Assembly: GCF_006175945.1 (NCBI RefSeq)
Contig: NZ_VAJL01000001.1
Location: forward strand, 1,302,001 to 1,366,000
Length of the DNA stretch: 64,000 nt
DNA from: Chryseobacterium mulctrae
GTDB taxonomy: Bacteria > Bacteroidota > Bacteroidia > Flavobacteriales > Weeksellaceae
Direction: 5' to 3'
Under the pieces are notes generated by a model. The model saw nothing but the letters and a program-made list of their open reading frames with translations. It was not told the DNA's origin and searched no databases. Shown piece by piece: positions 43,173-51,365 of the stretch (the first letter of the stretch is position 1; every line of letters begins with the position of its first letter). The position numbers and the translations under genes are program-made.

Positions 43173-43216
43173 ATCGGATTTTATCCGATGCATTGTTAAA
43201 CCGTCCCTTTGGGACT
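43173..43216. repeat. intergenic double-hairpin repeat, copy 1
   Basis: Hairpin CATCGGAT-TTT-ATCCGATG (43173-43191), then ATTGTTAAACC and hairpin GTCCC-TTT-GGGAC (43204-43216). The second hairpin with its flank recurs at 58403-58415 (GTCCC-TTC-GGGAC). It lies between a terminator and the end of the NAD(P)-binding gene, where a dispersed REP-like element is expected. Confidence 0.55.
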
Positions 43217-43226
43217 CTAAAGAAAA

Positions 43227-43877
43227 TTAATACGCTGCTGTGAATCTTTCACGGATGTGATTGTTTTGCTCCAGTTCATCAACCAAAACAACGGCAACAT
43301 CTTCTACAGAAAGTACGCTTCTCCCCTCTTCATTGAATACAGGATTTTCTAGAGCTGTTCTGTATTTTCCGGTTCTGATTCCTGCTGTTCCGGGATGCAT
43401 TTCAATTGCAGGACTGAAAAAAGTCCAGTCTAAAGTTGTATTTTCTTTGATTTTATTTAAATAATCTCTTGCTGCAGTTGCTCCGGGTTTGATGTCTGCC
43501 GGAAAATCTGGTCCGTCAACCAGTTGATTTCCGTCGATGAATAAGCTTCCTGCTCCACCAACTGTAATAAATCTTTTCACCCCTGATTTTTCAACCGCTT
43601 TTTCGATATTAATTGAACCGTTTAGAAAATCATTGTAAAGATTAGGATTCGTCCAACCTGCATTAAAGGTATTGATTACAGCATCATTTCCTTTCAAAGC
43701 TTCTGCTAATTCATCTACATTATTTACATCAACGCTTTTTGCTTTTACGTTTTCAGTTTCATTCACTTTAGATGCATCTCTTACGATTGCTTTCACTTCA
43801 AAACCTCTGTTTTCGAGTTCTTTTACTACTTGTGTTCCCACAAATCCTGTTGCACCGATTACTGCTACTTTTTTCAT
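43227..43877 (-). CDS. NAD(P)-binding protein (YwnB / NmrA-like)
   Basis: 216 residues. The dinucleotide-binding motif is VIGATGFVGTQVVKEL at the N-terminus; further Rossmann features are VNETENVKAKSVDVNNVDEL and GVKRFITVGGAGSLF. It is an atypical SDR (NAD(P)H-binding, like YwnB or the NmrA group); the YxxxK site is not obvious. In Bacillus ywnB lies beside the Rrf2-type regulator gene ywnA, as here. It sits just below the regulator gene and shares an operator-like inverted repeat with it (43896-43920). Confidence 0.85.
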   Translation of the reverse strand: MKKVAVIGATGFVGTQVVKELENRGFEVKAIVRDASKVNETENVKAKSVDVNNVDELAEALKGNDAVINTFNAGWTNPNLYNDFLNGSINIEKAVEKSGVKRFITVGGAGSLFIDGNQLVDGPDFPADIKPGATAARDYLNKIKENTTLDWTFFSPAIEMHPGTAGIRTGKYRTALENPVFNEEGRSVLSVEDVAVVLVDELEQNNHIRERFTAAY

Positions 43878-43895
43878 AATATTTTTATTTAAATT

Positions 43896-43920
43896 AATTG
43901 TAATGAATTTTGTTACATTT
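43896..43920. promoter_or_regulatory. operator-like inverted repeat before the NAD(P)-binding gene
   Basis: AATTGTAA (43896-43903), nine nt, TTACATTT (43913-43920), 19 bp upstream of the start at 43877. It matches the perfect element at 44377-44401 in both half-sites except for one base. Probably bound by the Rrf2 regulator. Confidence 0.6.
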
Positions 43921-43937
43921 TAAGTCAAAAAAATTTT

Positions 43938-44348
43938 TTAGTCGAAATGTTCGGTAAATTCTTTTAACGATTTATCTCCTAAAAATTGACAGACCAATAC
44001 ATCTGTTTCTGTAAAAAGCTTTCCTAAATGAGTATTAATATTTTTACCAACAGGACAAGCCGGATTAGGATTGTTATTTTTTTTACCTAAAACTTCTGAG
44101 TTTTTTACCGCAGAATAAATTTCAGAAATACTAATGTCAGAAGCGTCTTTTGCCAATTGGCTCCCTCCTTCTTTCCCTTTTCGGCTAATAATCAAACCGA
44201 CTTCTTTTAAAACACCAATTTCTTTACGAACAATTACAGGATTTACATTAATACTTCCGGCAAGCCAATCAGAAGTAAGCCACTCCTGAGGAAATTTTGA
44301 CAACAAGGTCATGATATGTATCGCCGTAGCAAATCTTGTATTGTTCAT
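43938..44348 (-). CDS. Rrf2 family transcriptional regulator (YwnA-like)
   Basis: 136 residues from the ATG at 44348 (MNNTRFATAIHIMTLLSKF); the longer frame upstream starts inside the promoter and is rejected. It is a small winged-helix Rrf2 protein: IHIMTLLSKFPQEWLTSDWLAG, then the recognition region NPVIVRKEIGVLKEVGLIISRKGKEGG and GGSQLAKDASDIS. Only one cysteine motif (ACPVG) is present, as in the YwnA/redox-sensing type rather than the iron-sulphur IscR type. It lies between the two copies of the inverted repeat and is followed by the NAD(P)-binding gene, so it probably represses both. Confidence 0.88.
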   Translation of the reverse strand: MNNTRFATAIHIMTLLSKFPQEWLTSDWLAGSINVNPVIVRKEIGVLKEVGLIISRKGKEGGSQLAKDASDISISEIYSAVKNSEVLGKKNNNPNPACPVGKNINTHLGKLFTETDVLVCQFLGDKSLKEFTEHFD

Positions 44349-44358
44349 AATTACTCTG

Positions 44359-44389
44359 CAAAGATACAAATATTTTAATTGTAACAAAA
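44359..44389 (-). promoter_or_regulatory. promoter of the Rrf2 regulator gene
   Basis: On the minus strand TTTTG (44385-44389), 18 nt, TATCTTTG (44359-44366), an exact consensus match. The -7 box is only 10 bp before the ATG at 44348, so the leader is almost nil. The -33 element lies inside the inverted repeat at 44377-44401. Confidence 0.75.
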
Positions 44390-44401
44390 TTAATTACAAT
44401 T
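44377..44401. promoter_or_regulatory. operator-like inverted repeat before the Rrf2 gene
   Basis: AATTGTAA (44377-44384), nine nt, TTACAATT (44394-44401), a perfect 8-bp dyad. It covers the -33 promoter element, so binding there would block RNA polymerase. This is the arrangement of autoregulation. Confidence 0.65.
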
Positions 44402-44415
44402 AAATTTCATTAAAC

Positions 44416-45882
44416 TTATTTTGTTTCAATTGAAATGATCTTTTTCCCTACATTTCCCAAGTAATGATCAACAAGAGGTTCATAAATTTTATATCCATTT
44501 TCAACATTCGTAAAAATGATCAATCCTTTTTTTGTTTTTGGTAAAAGAAAAATAATAGTATTTACTCCATTATCGGAACCACCATGTGATAAGGCAATTT
44601 CGTTATTTTCAAGATCATAAATTTCAAATCCTAAACCGAAAAACTTGTCCTTTTTAGTTTCAATCTGCTTAGTTTTCATTTCTTCGTCAATCTTTGGTGT
44701 CAACAAATCATTATTCAAAACAGCAACTAAAAATTTTCCGTAATCTTCTACAGAAGTTATTAAATCATCGGCTGCATTTGGAGTTTTATTTTTTACAATT
44801 TCATACGGCTTTCCTGAGTTATCATAACCAAGTATCATTCTCTCAAAATACTTCTTTTCATTCCAGATATAACTTGTATCTTTCATATCTAAAGGCTGAA
44901 AAACAAGTTCTTTTGCTAATTTTTCAAGACTTTTGTGAAATTTATTTTCAAGGGCTTTTCTCAGATACTCAAAACCTTCACCCGAATATTGATATTTTGT
45001 TCCCAGATCAAACTCAAAACGAAGTTTTTTATCATTATTCATCCATCTCCAATTCGGAAAACCTGTTTGATGGCTTAAAATTAATCTTGTGGTCAATTTT
45101 TTATGTCTTGGGTCTTTAGCAATATCAGAATCGATAAAATATTTATCAAGCGGCTCGTCAAGATTCCATTTACCAAGACTTACCAAGCGTAAAACTGTCA
45201 TTGCAGTAACTGGTTTGGCTAAAGAAGCAACATTAAAAAGACTATTGTAAGAAGCCGATGTTTTATCATTTAGTTTTCCATAAACTTTTATTTCAGTCAA
45301 TTTTCCATTCTCGATAATTCCTAAACCTAAAGTTGGGATGTTATTATTTTTCAACAATTGCTCCAAATTATCGGTAAGTTTTGATTGGCCTGGATCTCCG
45401 TGATCATAACTTAAAATATCACTCATAATCCAATTAACGTCTTTTTTTGTCCAGACTGTTGTAAATTTTGCCTGGCCGCCTAAAACATCTTCTTTATTTT
45501 TTTCACGAATAAAAAACTGATGTTCTCCGGACTGTATCGCACCATACAATTCGCCGTTATTGTATAATGGAAAAACTTCCAAACTACTTTCAATGACTTT
45601 ACGAATTGGCTTTTGATTAGGATTTGAGCAGATATTCTGTTTTGTTCTTTCGAGAAATAATTTTTTATCCTGAAACCCGCTGTTATCATGATAGAATTTT
45701 AGATTTTCATCCACTGATTTTTCAAGATATGCGATGTCACAATTATTAAAACCACGTTCAAAAAAAAGACTATCCTGTTTCTTTAATTCTAAAAATAATG
45801 GTGAATTTTTATCGATTTGAGCATTGAAGTTTCCAAAGAAAAAGAAGAGAATAAAAATGCTGATGTTAAGTTTTTTTGCCAT
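44416..45882 (-). CDS. serine hydrolase (beta-lactamase / DD-peptidase fold) with N-terminal extra domain
   Basis: 488 residues with a signal peptide (ISIFILFFFFGNFNAQ). The N-terminal part (about 25-155) resembles a DUF4440/NTF2-like domain, with DENLKFYHDNSGFQDKKLF and TTVWTKKDVNWIMSDILSYD. The class C beta-lactamase-like domain then has the SxxK nucleophile motif SLAKP (in LFNVASLAKPVTAMTVL), YSGEGFEYL as the Tyr motif and ALSHGGSDNGVNTI as the third (HxG). Members are esterases, peptidases or lactamases; resistance cannot be assumed. The XRE-membrane gene lies upstream on the same strand after 86 bp. Confidence 0.85.
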   Translation of the reverse strand: MAKKLNISIFILFFFFGNFNAQIDKNSPLFLELKKQDSLFFERGFNNCDIAYLEKSVDENLKFYHDNSGFQDKKLFLERTKQNICSNPNQKPIRKVIESSLEVFPLYNNGELYGAIQSGEHQFFIREKNKEDVLGGQAKFTTVWTKKDVNWIMSDILSYDHGDPGQSKLTDNLEQLLKNNNIPTLGLGIIENGKLTEIKVYGKLNDKTSASYNSLFNVASLAKPVTAMTVLRLVSLGKWNLDEPLDKYFIDSDIAKDPRHKKLTTRLILSHQTGFPNWRWMNNDKKLRFEFDLGTKYQYSGEGFEYLRKALENKFHKSLEKLAKELVFQPLDMKDTSYIWNEKKYFERMILGYDNSGKPYEIVKNKTPNAADDLITSVEDYGKFLVAVLNNDLLTPKIDEEMKTKQIETKKDKFFGLGFEIYDLENNEIALSHGGSDNGVNTIIFLLPKTKKGLIIFTNVENGYKIYEPLVDHYLGNVGKKIISIETK

Positions 45883-45968
45883 TGATTAATTTTTGACAAA
45901 GATTCAGAATAAATTGATTTCAAATCAAAAAAAGAACCCGACAAAAACCCGACATTCATCTGTCACAT

Positions 45969-46541
45969 TTATATGATATTGAAATTCAACTTATAACGAA
46001 GATTTTGTCTCTTGTCAATTTCGTAAGTGTTTCTCAAAATAATGTAAACATTTGCCAATACCAAGAAAATCATTGTGATCATAACAGATTCTGAACCTAG
46101 TTTTAATAACGCAATCAACATAAAAATAATAGGCGAAATAATGGCTAAAAATATTTGAAGTGAAATGATTTGTTTTACAATTTGTGATTTATTTTTTGTG
46201 AAAAACATAATCAATAATGGTGGCAAAAAATTAGCAATCGGAAGCCATGCCAATGGAAGTGTGGAAAGGTTAATCATTTTGATTAAACCGGAGTTAAAAG
46301 CATCGCTATTTTCTGTTACAATAATAATTTCATCAACTGCAATTTCTTCTTTTATCGTCTCAGAAATCAATAAATCTTTTTCAGAAACATCAAGACTTGC
46401 AGCCAGCGTTTTTAAGGTATAACCTTTTGGATTTGTACCCGCTTCAATCCGTTGAATTGTTCTTACCGAAATTCCTGACTTTTCAGCTAATTCTTCCTGA
46501 GTAAGATTTTGTCTCTCTCTGATTTTTTTTAATTCCGACAT
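45969..46541 (-). CDS. XRE-type HTH protein with membrane segments
   Basis: 190 residues. The N-terminal HTH domain is classic (LKKIRERQNLTQEELAEKSGISVRTIQRIE, residues 3-32), followed by a PKGYTLKTLAASLDV segment. The C-terminal half (about 95-175) has three hydrophobic stretches such as LAIISPIIFMLIAL and MITMIFLVLANVYIIL. It looks like a membrane-tied DNA-binding protein of the type that responds to envelope signals. It may control the neighbouring serine hydrolase, but that is only context. Confidence 0.82.
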   Translation of the reverse strand: MSELKKIRERQNLTQEELAEKSGISVRTIQRIEAGTNPKGYTLKTLAASLDVSEKDLLISETIKEEIAVDEIIIVTENSDAFNSGLIKMINLSTLPLAWLPIANFLPPLLIMFFTKNKSQIVKQIISLQIFLAIISPIIFMLIALLKLGSESVMITMIFLVLANVYIILRNTYEIDKRQNLRYKLNFNII

Positions 46542-46594
46542 TCTTTAAAGTAGATTAAAGCAAATTTAGACATTCAAACATTTACTATTCAAAA

Positions 46595-47545
46595 TTATAA
46601 AATCAATTTATCTAAATCTAACAACAGATAATTAATAATCTGATTAATTGTACGGGTTGCCGACTGCATCTGATTAAGCATTGCTGCACGATTGTGAAGA
46701 TCATCTGCTCTGTAAAGACCTCCATCCTTAAAAATAACCGACTGATCGGCTTTACTCTGATCATCATCAAACTGATAATGCAGCCATCGTTGTTTCATGC
46801 TTGAAATAATAGAATGCTGTTCTTTGTTTGAAAACCTTTTTTCAGTGTACATATACCAAATAAAAGGTGGGAAATTGGGAGATTCCAGTCTTTCGTTCCA
46901 GATATCTCTTAATAAATTTCTTTGATGTATAAATTCTACTTTTTTACCTTTCGGATTTAAGGTTGCCAAACCAAAACCAGCTCCCAAAGCACCTCCGGAA
47001 ATATCAATTGCACTGCTCCAACCCTCATCTTTTACAATTCCGCCTGCAATTGATGCTACAGCTCCGGCTGCAATTGAGTATAAAATGAGTTTATTATTTC
47101 TGGAATCGTTTAAATTATCAACATAATTTCCAATTTGCGCAACACGTTCTCCTTCACAATCGAATTCTGCAGCAACGGCATCCAATTCAGTCAGTGCAAT
47201 TGTAATTTTGCTGTTGATTTTCATCTTTAATTGCAAAACTTTTACCTGAGAATTTAATGATGAATCTTTCTTCAGTTTTACAATTTCATTCACTTCATCT
47301 AAATTATCCAAAGCATTTAAAACCAAAATACTCTGATCAGAAAAAGTACTTTTCAGTTGCTGATTCGCTGCAATGATAGAATCTGAATTATAAGAAGGTA
47401 ATTTATTTTCATAATTATACTTGAAAGGCGCCTTACAATAGCTGTCTCTCAGTGTAAGAATATTTTGTTTTATCACCTGATTTTTCTTTGAAACACAGGA
47501 AGTCAACAAAATAAAAACGGCAAAAATAAAGTAAAGTTTTTTCAT
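46595..47545 (-). CDS. hypothetical lipoprotein
   Basis: 316 residues from the ATG at 47545 (MKKLYFIFAVFILLTSCVSK), which gives a proper signal peptide with lipobox LTSC (Cys17); the longer upstream frame lacks sense. The mature protein has a helical first half and a short glycine-rich hydrophobic stretch (LILYSIAAGAVASIAGGIV). The last third contains EKRFSNKEQHSIISSMKQRW and many charged residues. No family was recognised. The gene is downstream of the FKBP isomerase on the same strand, with a terminator-like hairpin between. Confidence 0.65.
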   Translation of the reverse strand: MKKLYFIFAVFILLTSCVSKKNQVIKQNILTLRDSYCKAPFKYNYENKLPSYNSDSIIAANQQLKSTFSDQSILVLNALDNLDEVNEIVKLKKDSSLNSQVKVLQLKMKINSKITIALTELDAVAAEFDCEGERVAQIGNYVDNLNDSRNNKLILYSIAAGAVASIAGGIVKDEGWSSAIDISGGALGAGFGLATLNPKGKKVEFIHQRNLLRDIWNERLESPNFPPFIWYMYTEKRFSNKEQHSIISSMKQRWLHYQFDDDQSKADQSVIFKDGGLYRADDLHNRAAMLNQMQSATRTINQIINYLLLDLDKLIL

Positions 47546-47601
47546 TAAAAATTCAATTAAGGAAAATATGAATCCTATTACTAAGATAGCACAAATAAAA
47601 A

Positions 47602-47625
47602 AATCCACCTGAAAACAGATGAATT
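47602..47625 (-). terminator. terminator after the FKBP gene
   Basis: On the minus strand AATTCATCTG-TTTT-CAGGTGGATT, 10 bp with two G-T pairs, then seven Ts. It is 24 bp after the FKBP stop at 47649. Confidence 0.75.
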
Positions 47626-47648
47626 TTAATTTATTTTTAAGGGCAGGA

Positions 47649-48083
47649 TTATTTAATATCCAATAATTCTACCTGAAATACCAAAGTAGAGTTTGGCCCG
47701 ATTTCTTTACTGATCTGCTGATCTCCATAAGCCAAATGCGGTGGAATAATCAATCTCCATTTACTTCCTACAGGCATTAACTGAAGTGCTTCTGTCCATC
47801 CTTTGATTACTTTATTCAACGGAAATGAAGCTGGAGTTCCTCTTTTTACAGAACTGTCGAAAACTTTTCCGGCAATTGTTGTTCCGTGGTAATGGCATTT
47901 TACCATAGATTTTGGACCTGGTTTTGGGCCATCACCTTCGGTAATGATTTCGTACTGCAATCCGCTTGGTAACTGCACTACACTTTCTCTTTTACCATAT
48001 TCAACCATATATTCCTGACCGTCTTTCAGGTTTTTCTCTGCCAATTCTTTTTTCTTCTTAAATAACAAATCTGCTACTCCCAT
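47649..48083 (-). CDS. FKBP-type peptidyl-prolyl cis-trans isomerase
   Basis: 144 residues from the ATG at 48083 (MGVADLLFKKKKELAEKN); an open extension upstream runs through the promoter and is rejected. After a lysine-rich helix, the FKBP domain is canonical: VKCHYHGTTIAGKVFDSS, PLNKVIKGWTEALQLMPVGSKWRLIIPPHLAYG and STLVFQVELLDIK, with the conserved aromatic and IIPP residues. No signal peptide is present, so it is cytoplasmic and folds proline-containing proteins. A TATCTTTG box is on the minus strand at 48095-48102, 11 bp before the ATG. Confidence 0.93.
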   Translation of the reverse strand: MGVADLLFKKKKELAEKNLKDGQEYMVEYGKRESVVQLPSGLQYEIITEGDGPKPGPKSMVKCHYHGTTIAGKVFDSSVKRGTPASFPLNKVIKGWTEALQLMPVGSKWRLIIPPHLAYGDQQISKEIGPNSTLVFQVELLDIK

Positions 48084-48301
48084 AATTTTTTTTACAAAGA
48101 TAAGGTTTATGCATAAATGATAAATCATAATTGATAATTGAAATAAATATATCATAAATGATAAACTTTCAGCTTCAAACATCAAGCTTCCAGCTTTTTA
48201 TTATCGCTTCTGTTTACAGCACTAAAAACATTAAAAAATGTTTAATATTCTCGTAACGTAAATTAAAAAACTTGGCGTTATCATTGAGTTTTAAAAACTA
48301 T

Positions 48302-49303
48302 ATGCCAAATTCGTTAAAATATAATAAGAACTTTGAAAAGCTTAGCTATGAAGAAAAACAACTCTTGGAAGAGACCAAAAAGAGCATTGCCGATTTTGTA
48401 GAATACTCATCTACAATAAGTGACGTGAATTACGCAACAAGAAATGCTCATGCAAAAACCTATACTGTTTTGAAAGGTGAATTTATCATCAACAAAGATA
48501 TTCCGAATGAATTAAAAACTGTTTTTGACAGTGATAAATACGAAATTACTGCAAGATTATCTAATGCGCATCCGAAGATTAATAAAAACAAGAAAGAATT
48601 TCCAGCGTATGGTTTTGCCATTAAAATAAAAGATGATTCTGGAAGAACGATTTCCAATTATCCTTTGGTGAATTTCCCTTTGTTTCCGGTGAATTCTGTT
48701 TCTGTATTTTTGAAATTGTTTACTTCTGTCAATCGGTTTTTTGTGAAAAAATGGAGCAATTTTTTTTTGGTTTTAAAGCAGATTTACAAAGTTATTCCTT
48801 TTACTTTAAATCCATCTTTTCTAAAAAATGTTTGGAAGCTTCTTTTAAACAAAAATAATTTCATGCTTTCTTTTGAATATCATTCTGTAGGAGCTTATCG
48901 TTTTGATGATAAAATGATTAAAATTAAAGTAAGTCCAAAAAATATAGATAAAAATTTCGGTAAAAAATATTCTGTGAAAGAATCTGTTGAAAGCTTTTGC
49001 AGAAATCATGATTATTTAGCGGAGGTTTATATTCAGTTTTGTTATGATCTGAAAGACCAGCCTATTAATAGACTCAATGTTGAATGGAAAAACTCACCTT
49101 TCATCAAAATTGGAGAAATTAAAATTGAAAAAAACTCATTGCTTAATCCTAAAGGTTGCGAAAATGAACTTCTCTCTTTCAATCCTTTTGAAAGTGCTGA
49201 AATCTTTCAGCCAGTTGGAAAAATCCAGAAACTCAGAGATGAAGCGTATAAAGTTTCACTGCAGACGAGAAAGAAGATTAATAAGCTGTTGAAATATAAG
49301 TAA
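48302..49303 (+). CDS. catalase-family heme protein (short form)
   Basis: 333 residues from the ATG at 48302 (MPNSLKYNKNFEKL); a TTG ten codons upstream is less likely. It matches the catalase fold: distal His50 in RNAHAKTYTVLKGEF, the ARLSNAHPK block (catalase RFS), AYGFAIKIKD and the NYPLVNFPLFPVNS segment with the distal asparagine. The last part VGKIQKLRDEAYKVSLQTRKK corresponds to the R...Y...R proximal heme-ligand region, with the tyrosine near residue 316. It is far shorter than true catalases (about 480-550 residues), so peroxidase, lipoxygenase-related or other heme chemistry is as likely as catalase. The tandem GTTGATG repeat begins directly after its stop. Confidence 0.75.
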   Translation: MPNSLKYNKNFEKLSYEEKQLLEETKKSIADFVEYSSTISDVNYATRNAHAKTYTVLKGEFIINKDIPNELKTVFDSDKYEITARLSNAHPKINKNKKEFPAYGFAIKIKDDSGRTISNYPLVNFPLFPVNSVSVFLKLFTSVNRFFVKKWSNFFLVLKQIYKVIPFTLNPSFLKNVWKLLLNKNNFMLSFEYHSVGAYRFDDKMIKIKVSPKNIDKNFGKKYSVKESVESFCRNHDYLAEVYIQFCYDLKDQPINRLNVEWKNSPFIKIGEIKIEKNSLLNPKGCENELLSFNPFESAEIFQPVGKIQKLRDEAYKVSLQTRKKINKLLKYK

Positions 49304-49304
49304 A

Positions 49305-49341
49305 GTTGATGGTTGATGGTTGATGGTTGATGGTTGATGGT
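49305..49341. repeat. tandem heptamer repeat (GTTGATG)5
   Basis: Five uninterrupted copies of GTTGATG starting 2 bp after the stop of the catalase-like gene, then a partial copy. Such short tandem repeats are frequent in intergenic DNA of this group and can vary in copy number. Confidence 0.9.
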
Positions 49342-49358
49342 GAAAATAAGAAATAAAA

Positions 49359-49383
49359 AAGGCTTTACGATTTGTAAAGCCTT
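49359..49383. terminator. bidirectional terminator
   Basis: AAGGCTTTAC / GTAAAGCCTT, 10 bp with loop GATTT. On the minus side T-rich sequence follows, so it ends the TerC gene (stop 49405); on the plus side it may end the catalase-like gene. Confidence 0.8.
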
Positions 49384-49404
49384 GTATGTTTTAATTTTAT
49401 TTAG

Positions 49405-50436
49405 TTATTCTTTTACTTCGTCATCTTCCTTGTCGGGAAACATGATAGAAATAAGTACCGAAAGCACCAAAACTCCACCTACAATTCCTAATGAAACCGG
49501 AGATGAGATATGATACCAAGGTGCAATTAACATCTTAACACCGATAAATGCCAAAATAATTGCCAACCCATAAGGTAGCTTGCTGAACATGTGAATAAAG
49601 TTTGCCAACAGGAAATACAAAGATCTTAATCCTAAGATTGCAAAAATATTCGATGTATAAAGAATAAACGGATCTTTTGAAATCGCAAAAATCGCAGGAA
49701 TAGAATCTACTGCAAAAAGAACGTCTGTAAACTCAATTACCCCAACAACAACCAATAAAGGTGTTGCCATTTTAACTCCGTTTTTCACGGTAAAAAACTT
49801 GTCGCCATCATAGTTATCTGAAACTTTCCAGAAACTTTTGATCAGTTTTGCTCCTGCCGTATTGCTGTAATCTTCATCTTCATCGTCTCCACCGTCACCC
49901 CAAGATTTGATTCCCGCATAAATAAGGAATAAACCAAAAAGTGTCATCACAACATTGATTTTCACTGCGTGACCAAAAACATTCATTTCAGGCAAGTAAG
50001 TTAAATCAATCAATTCAACTCCTGCAAAAATAAAGATGGCTCTAAAAACAAGTGCCCCGATAATTCCCCAAAATAAAACCTTGTGGTGCAAGAATTTTGG
50101 AACTTTAAAAAACCCGAAAACCAATATAAATACGAAGAGATTATCTACAGAAAGTGCCTTCTCAATCCAATACGCAGCTTGATATTGTGTGAATTTCTCT
50201 ACCGCAATTGCGTGACTTTCCGGAGTTCCATCTGTATTGAAAACCCAGTAAACAACTCCAGAAAAAACCATAGACAGCGAGATCCAGACAATTGACCAGA
50301 TTGTAGCCTCTTTTGAAGAAACCTCATGACTTTTTTTATTAAATACTCCCAAATCGAGAAGCAACATGATAACAACCGTTATCGCAAACCCCCACACCAA
50401 ACCAGGGTGCAGTTCTAAAATATTGTATTTTTCCAC
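49405..50436 (-). CDS. TerC/Alx family membrane protein
   Basis: 343 residues with about nine membrane segments. The family text is clear: TVVIMLLLDLGVFNKKSHEV at the start, KALSVDNLFVFILVFGFFKVP and EFTDVLFAVDSIPAIFAISKDPF, whose acidic residues probably bind metal ions. An acidic loop (GGDDEDEDYS) lies between segments. TerC is part of the Ter stress/tellurite systems, while Alx is a manganese exporter; the sequence fits the combined TerC/Alx group. It is the last gene of the minus-strand Ter set, 179 bp after TerD, with a repeat element in the gap. Confidence 0.92.
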   Translation of the reverse strand: MEKYNILELHPGLVWGFAITVVIMLLLDLGVFNKKSHEVSSKEATIWSIVWISLSMVFSGVVYWVFNTDGTPESHAIAVEKFTQYQAAYWIEKALSVDNLFVFILVFGFFKVPKFLHHKVLFWGIIGALVFRAIFIFAGVELIDLTYLPEMNVFGHAVKINVVMTLFGLFLIYAGIKSWGDGGDDEDEDYSNTAGAKLIKSFWKVSDNYDGDKFFTVKNGVKMATPLLVVVGVIEFTDVLFAVDSIPAIFAISKDPFILYTSNIFAILGLRSLYFLLANFIHMFSKLPYGLAIILAFIGVKMLIAPWYHISSPVSLGIVGGVLVLSVLISIMFPDKEDDEVKE

Positions 50437-50530
50437 GTTAATTCTGTTTATTATATGATAAAAGCAATAGCCGTAAATATACAGTTATTGCTAATTTAAA
50501 TCTAATTTTCATTTCAATAAAATAATGATT

Positions 50531-50604
50531 TCAATAAATAGGTTTTAGCTAAAGCCAAAAGAAGATTTCATTATTTAAAACGGGCTAAAGCCCGCTCCTA
50601 TTGA
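50531..50604. repeat. REP/MITE-like intergenic element
   Basis: A 74-bp element with imperfect inverted ends (TCAATAAATAGG at left, CCTATTGA at right). It holds two hairpins: GGTTTTAGCTAAAGCC (50541-50556) and CGGGC-TAAA-GCCCG (50581-50594). The GGGCTAAAGCCC core is a text I know from dispersed repeats in Bacteroidota genomes. It lies in the gap between terD and terC. Confidence 0.6.
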
Positions 50605-50615
50605 ATAAAATTATT

Positions 50616-51227
50616 TTACAAATATTTTTGCTGAACGGTCTGTACCGTCTGTTCCAATTTTTTGTCTGAAGTTGCATCTCCGATTGCGTTGAATTTCCAT
50701 TCACCGTTTCTCTTATAGAAAACTCCCATCACCATAGATACATGTCCGCTGAAAGATTTATCATTGGCAATATCATATTTGGCAAATACCTCTCTTACGT
50801 TTGTTGGACTTCCTTCATAGATTCTGATCGATGCAAAAGGAATTGTACCGAAATCCTGACCTCTGTAGCTGTGCAAAACCATTGCTACATGCTCAACAGC
50901 AGGATCTAAATTAGAAAAATCTACGGTGATTACTTCGTTGTCTAATCCATCATCACCATTCACATCGCCGGTTAAATCATCACCGCTGTGTTTTACAGAA
51001 CCGTTTTTAGATTTAAGATTTCCAAAATAAATTACTTCAGTTGCATTTTTGTTTGAATCGTACAAAATGCAGCTTCCGTCTAAGTCTACTGCTTCTTTTG
51101 AAGTTCCACCGAAGAAACTTTTCTTCTCGATAGCGCCCCAGTTGATTCCTACGCAAGCCTGGGAAAGTGTAGTCCCGTTTTCTTTAGTAAGGTTTATTCT
51201 CTGACCTTTTTGTAAGTTAATAGCCAT
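50616..51227 (-). CDS. TerD family protein (copy 2)
   Basis: 203 residues from the ATG at 51227 (MAINLQKGQRINLTKENG); a longer frame starts 14 codons upstream but the shorter start matches the sister gene. TerD signature: FGGTSKEAVDLDGSCILYDSN, then the calcium-binding acidic loop SGDDLTGDVNGDDG and VDFSNLDPAVEHV. TerD proteins bind calcium and take part in chemical-stress and phage responses of unknown mechanism. It differs from copy 1 in having QACVGINWGA in the N-terminal strand and a longer C-terminus. A 204-bp gap separates it from the gene upstream, so it may have its own promoter. Confidence 0.93.
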   Translation of the reverse strand: MAINLQKGQRINLTKENGTTLSQACVGINWGAIEKKSFFGGTSKEAVDLDGSCILYDSNKNATEVIYFGNLKSKNGSVKHSGDDLTGDVNGDDGLDNEVITVDFSNLDPAVEHVAMVLHSYRGQDFGTIPFASIRIYEGSPTNVREVFAKYDIANDKSFSGHVSMVMGVFYKRNGEWKFNAIGDATSDKKLEQTVQTVQQKYL

Positions 51228-51287
51228 TATTTCTTTTTGTTTAGTTATTTTTTTGAATCTCTGCTTCATTGCTCAATTTAATTTAAA

Positions 51288-51365
51288 CGCAAAGCCCGCA
51301 AAGATTTTTGTTAAATCTGTTCTGCATATTTTCTTTCGCAAAGGCATTCCACTCAGCTAAGAAAA
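51288..51365. repeat. dispersed-repeat-like sequence in the Ter gap
   Basis: Three copies of CGCAAAG (51288-51294, 51297-51303, 51337-51343), then GCATTCCACTCAGCTAAG. This text resembles intergenic repeats common in Chryseobacterium. It is followed by AT-rich low-complexity sequence up to the next gene. Confidence 0.45.

Noticed and set aside
49305..49341. Possible CRISPR array
   Set aside because: Units are only 7 bp and directly adjacent, with no spacers and no cas genes.
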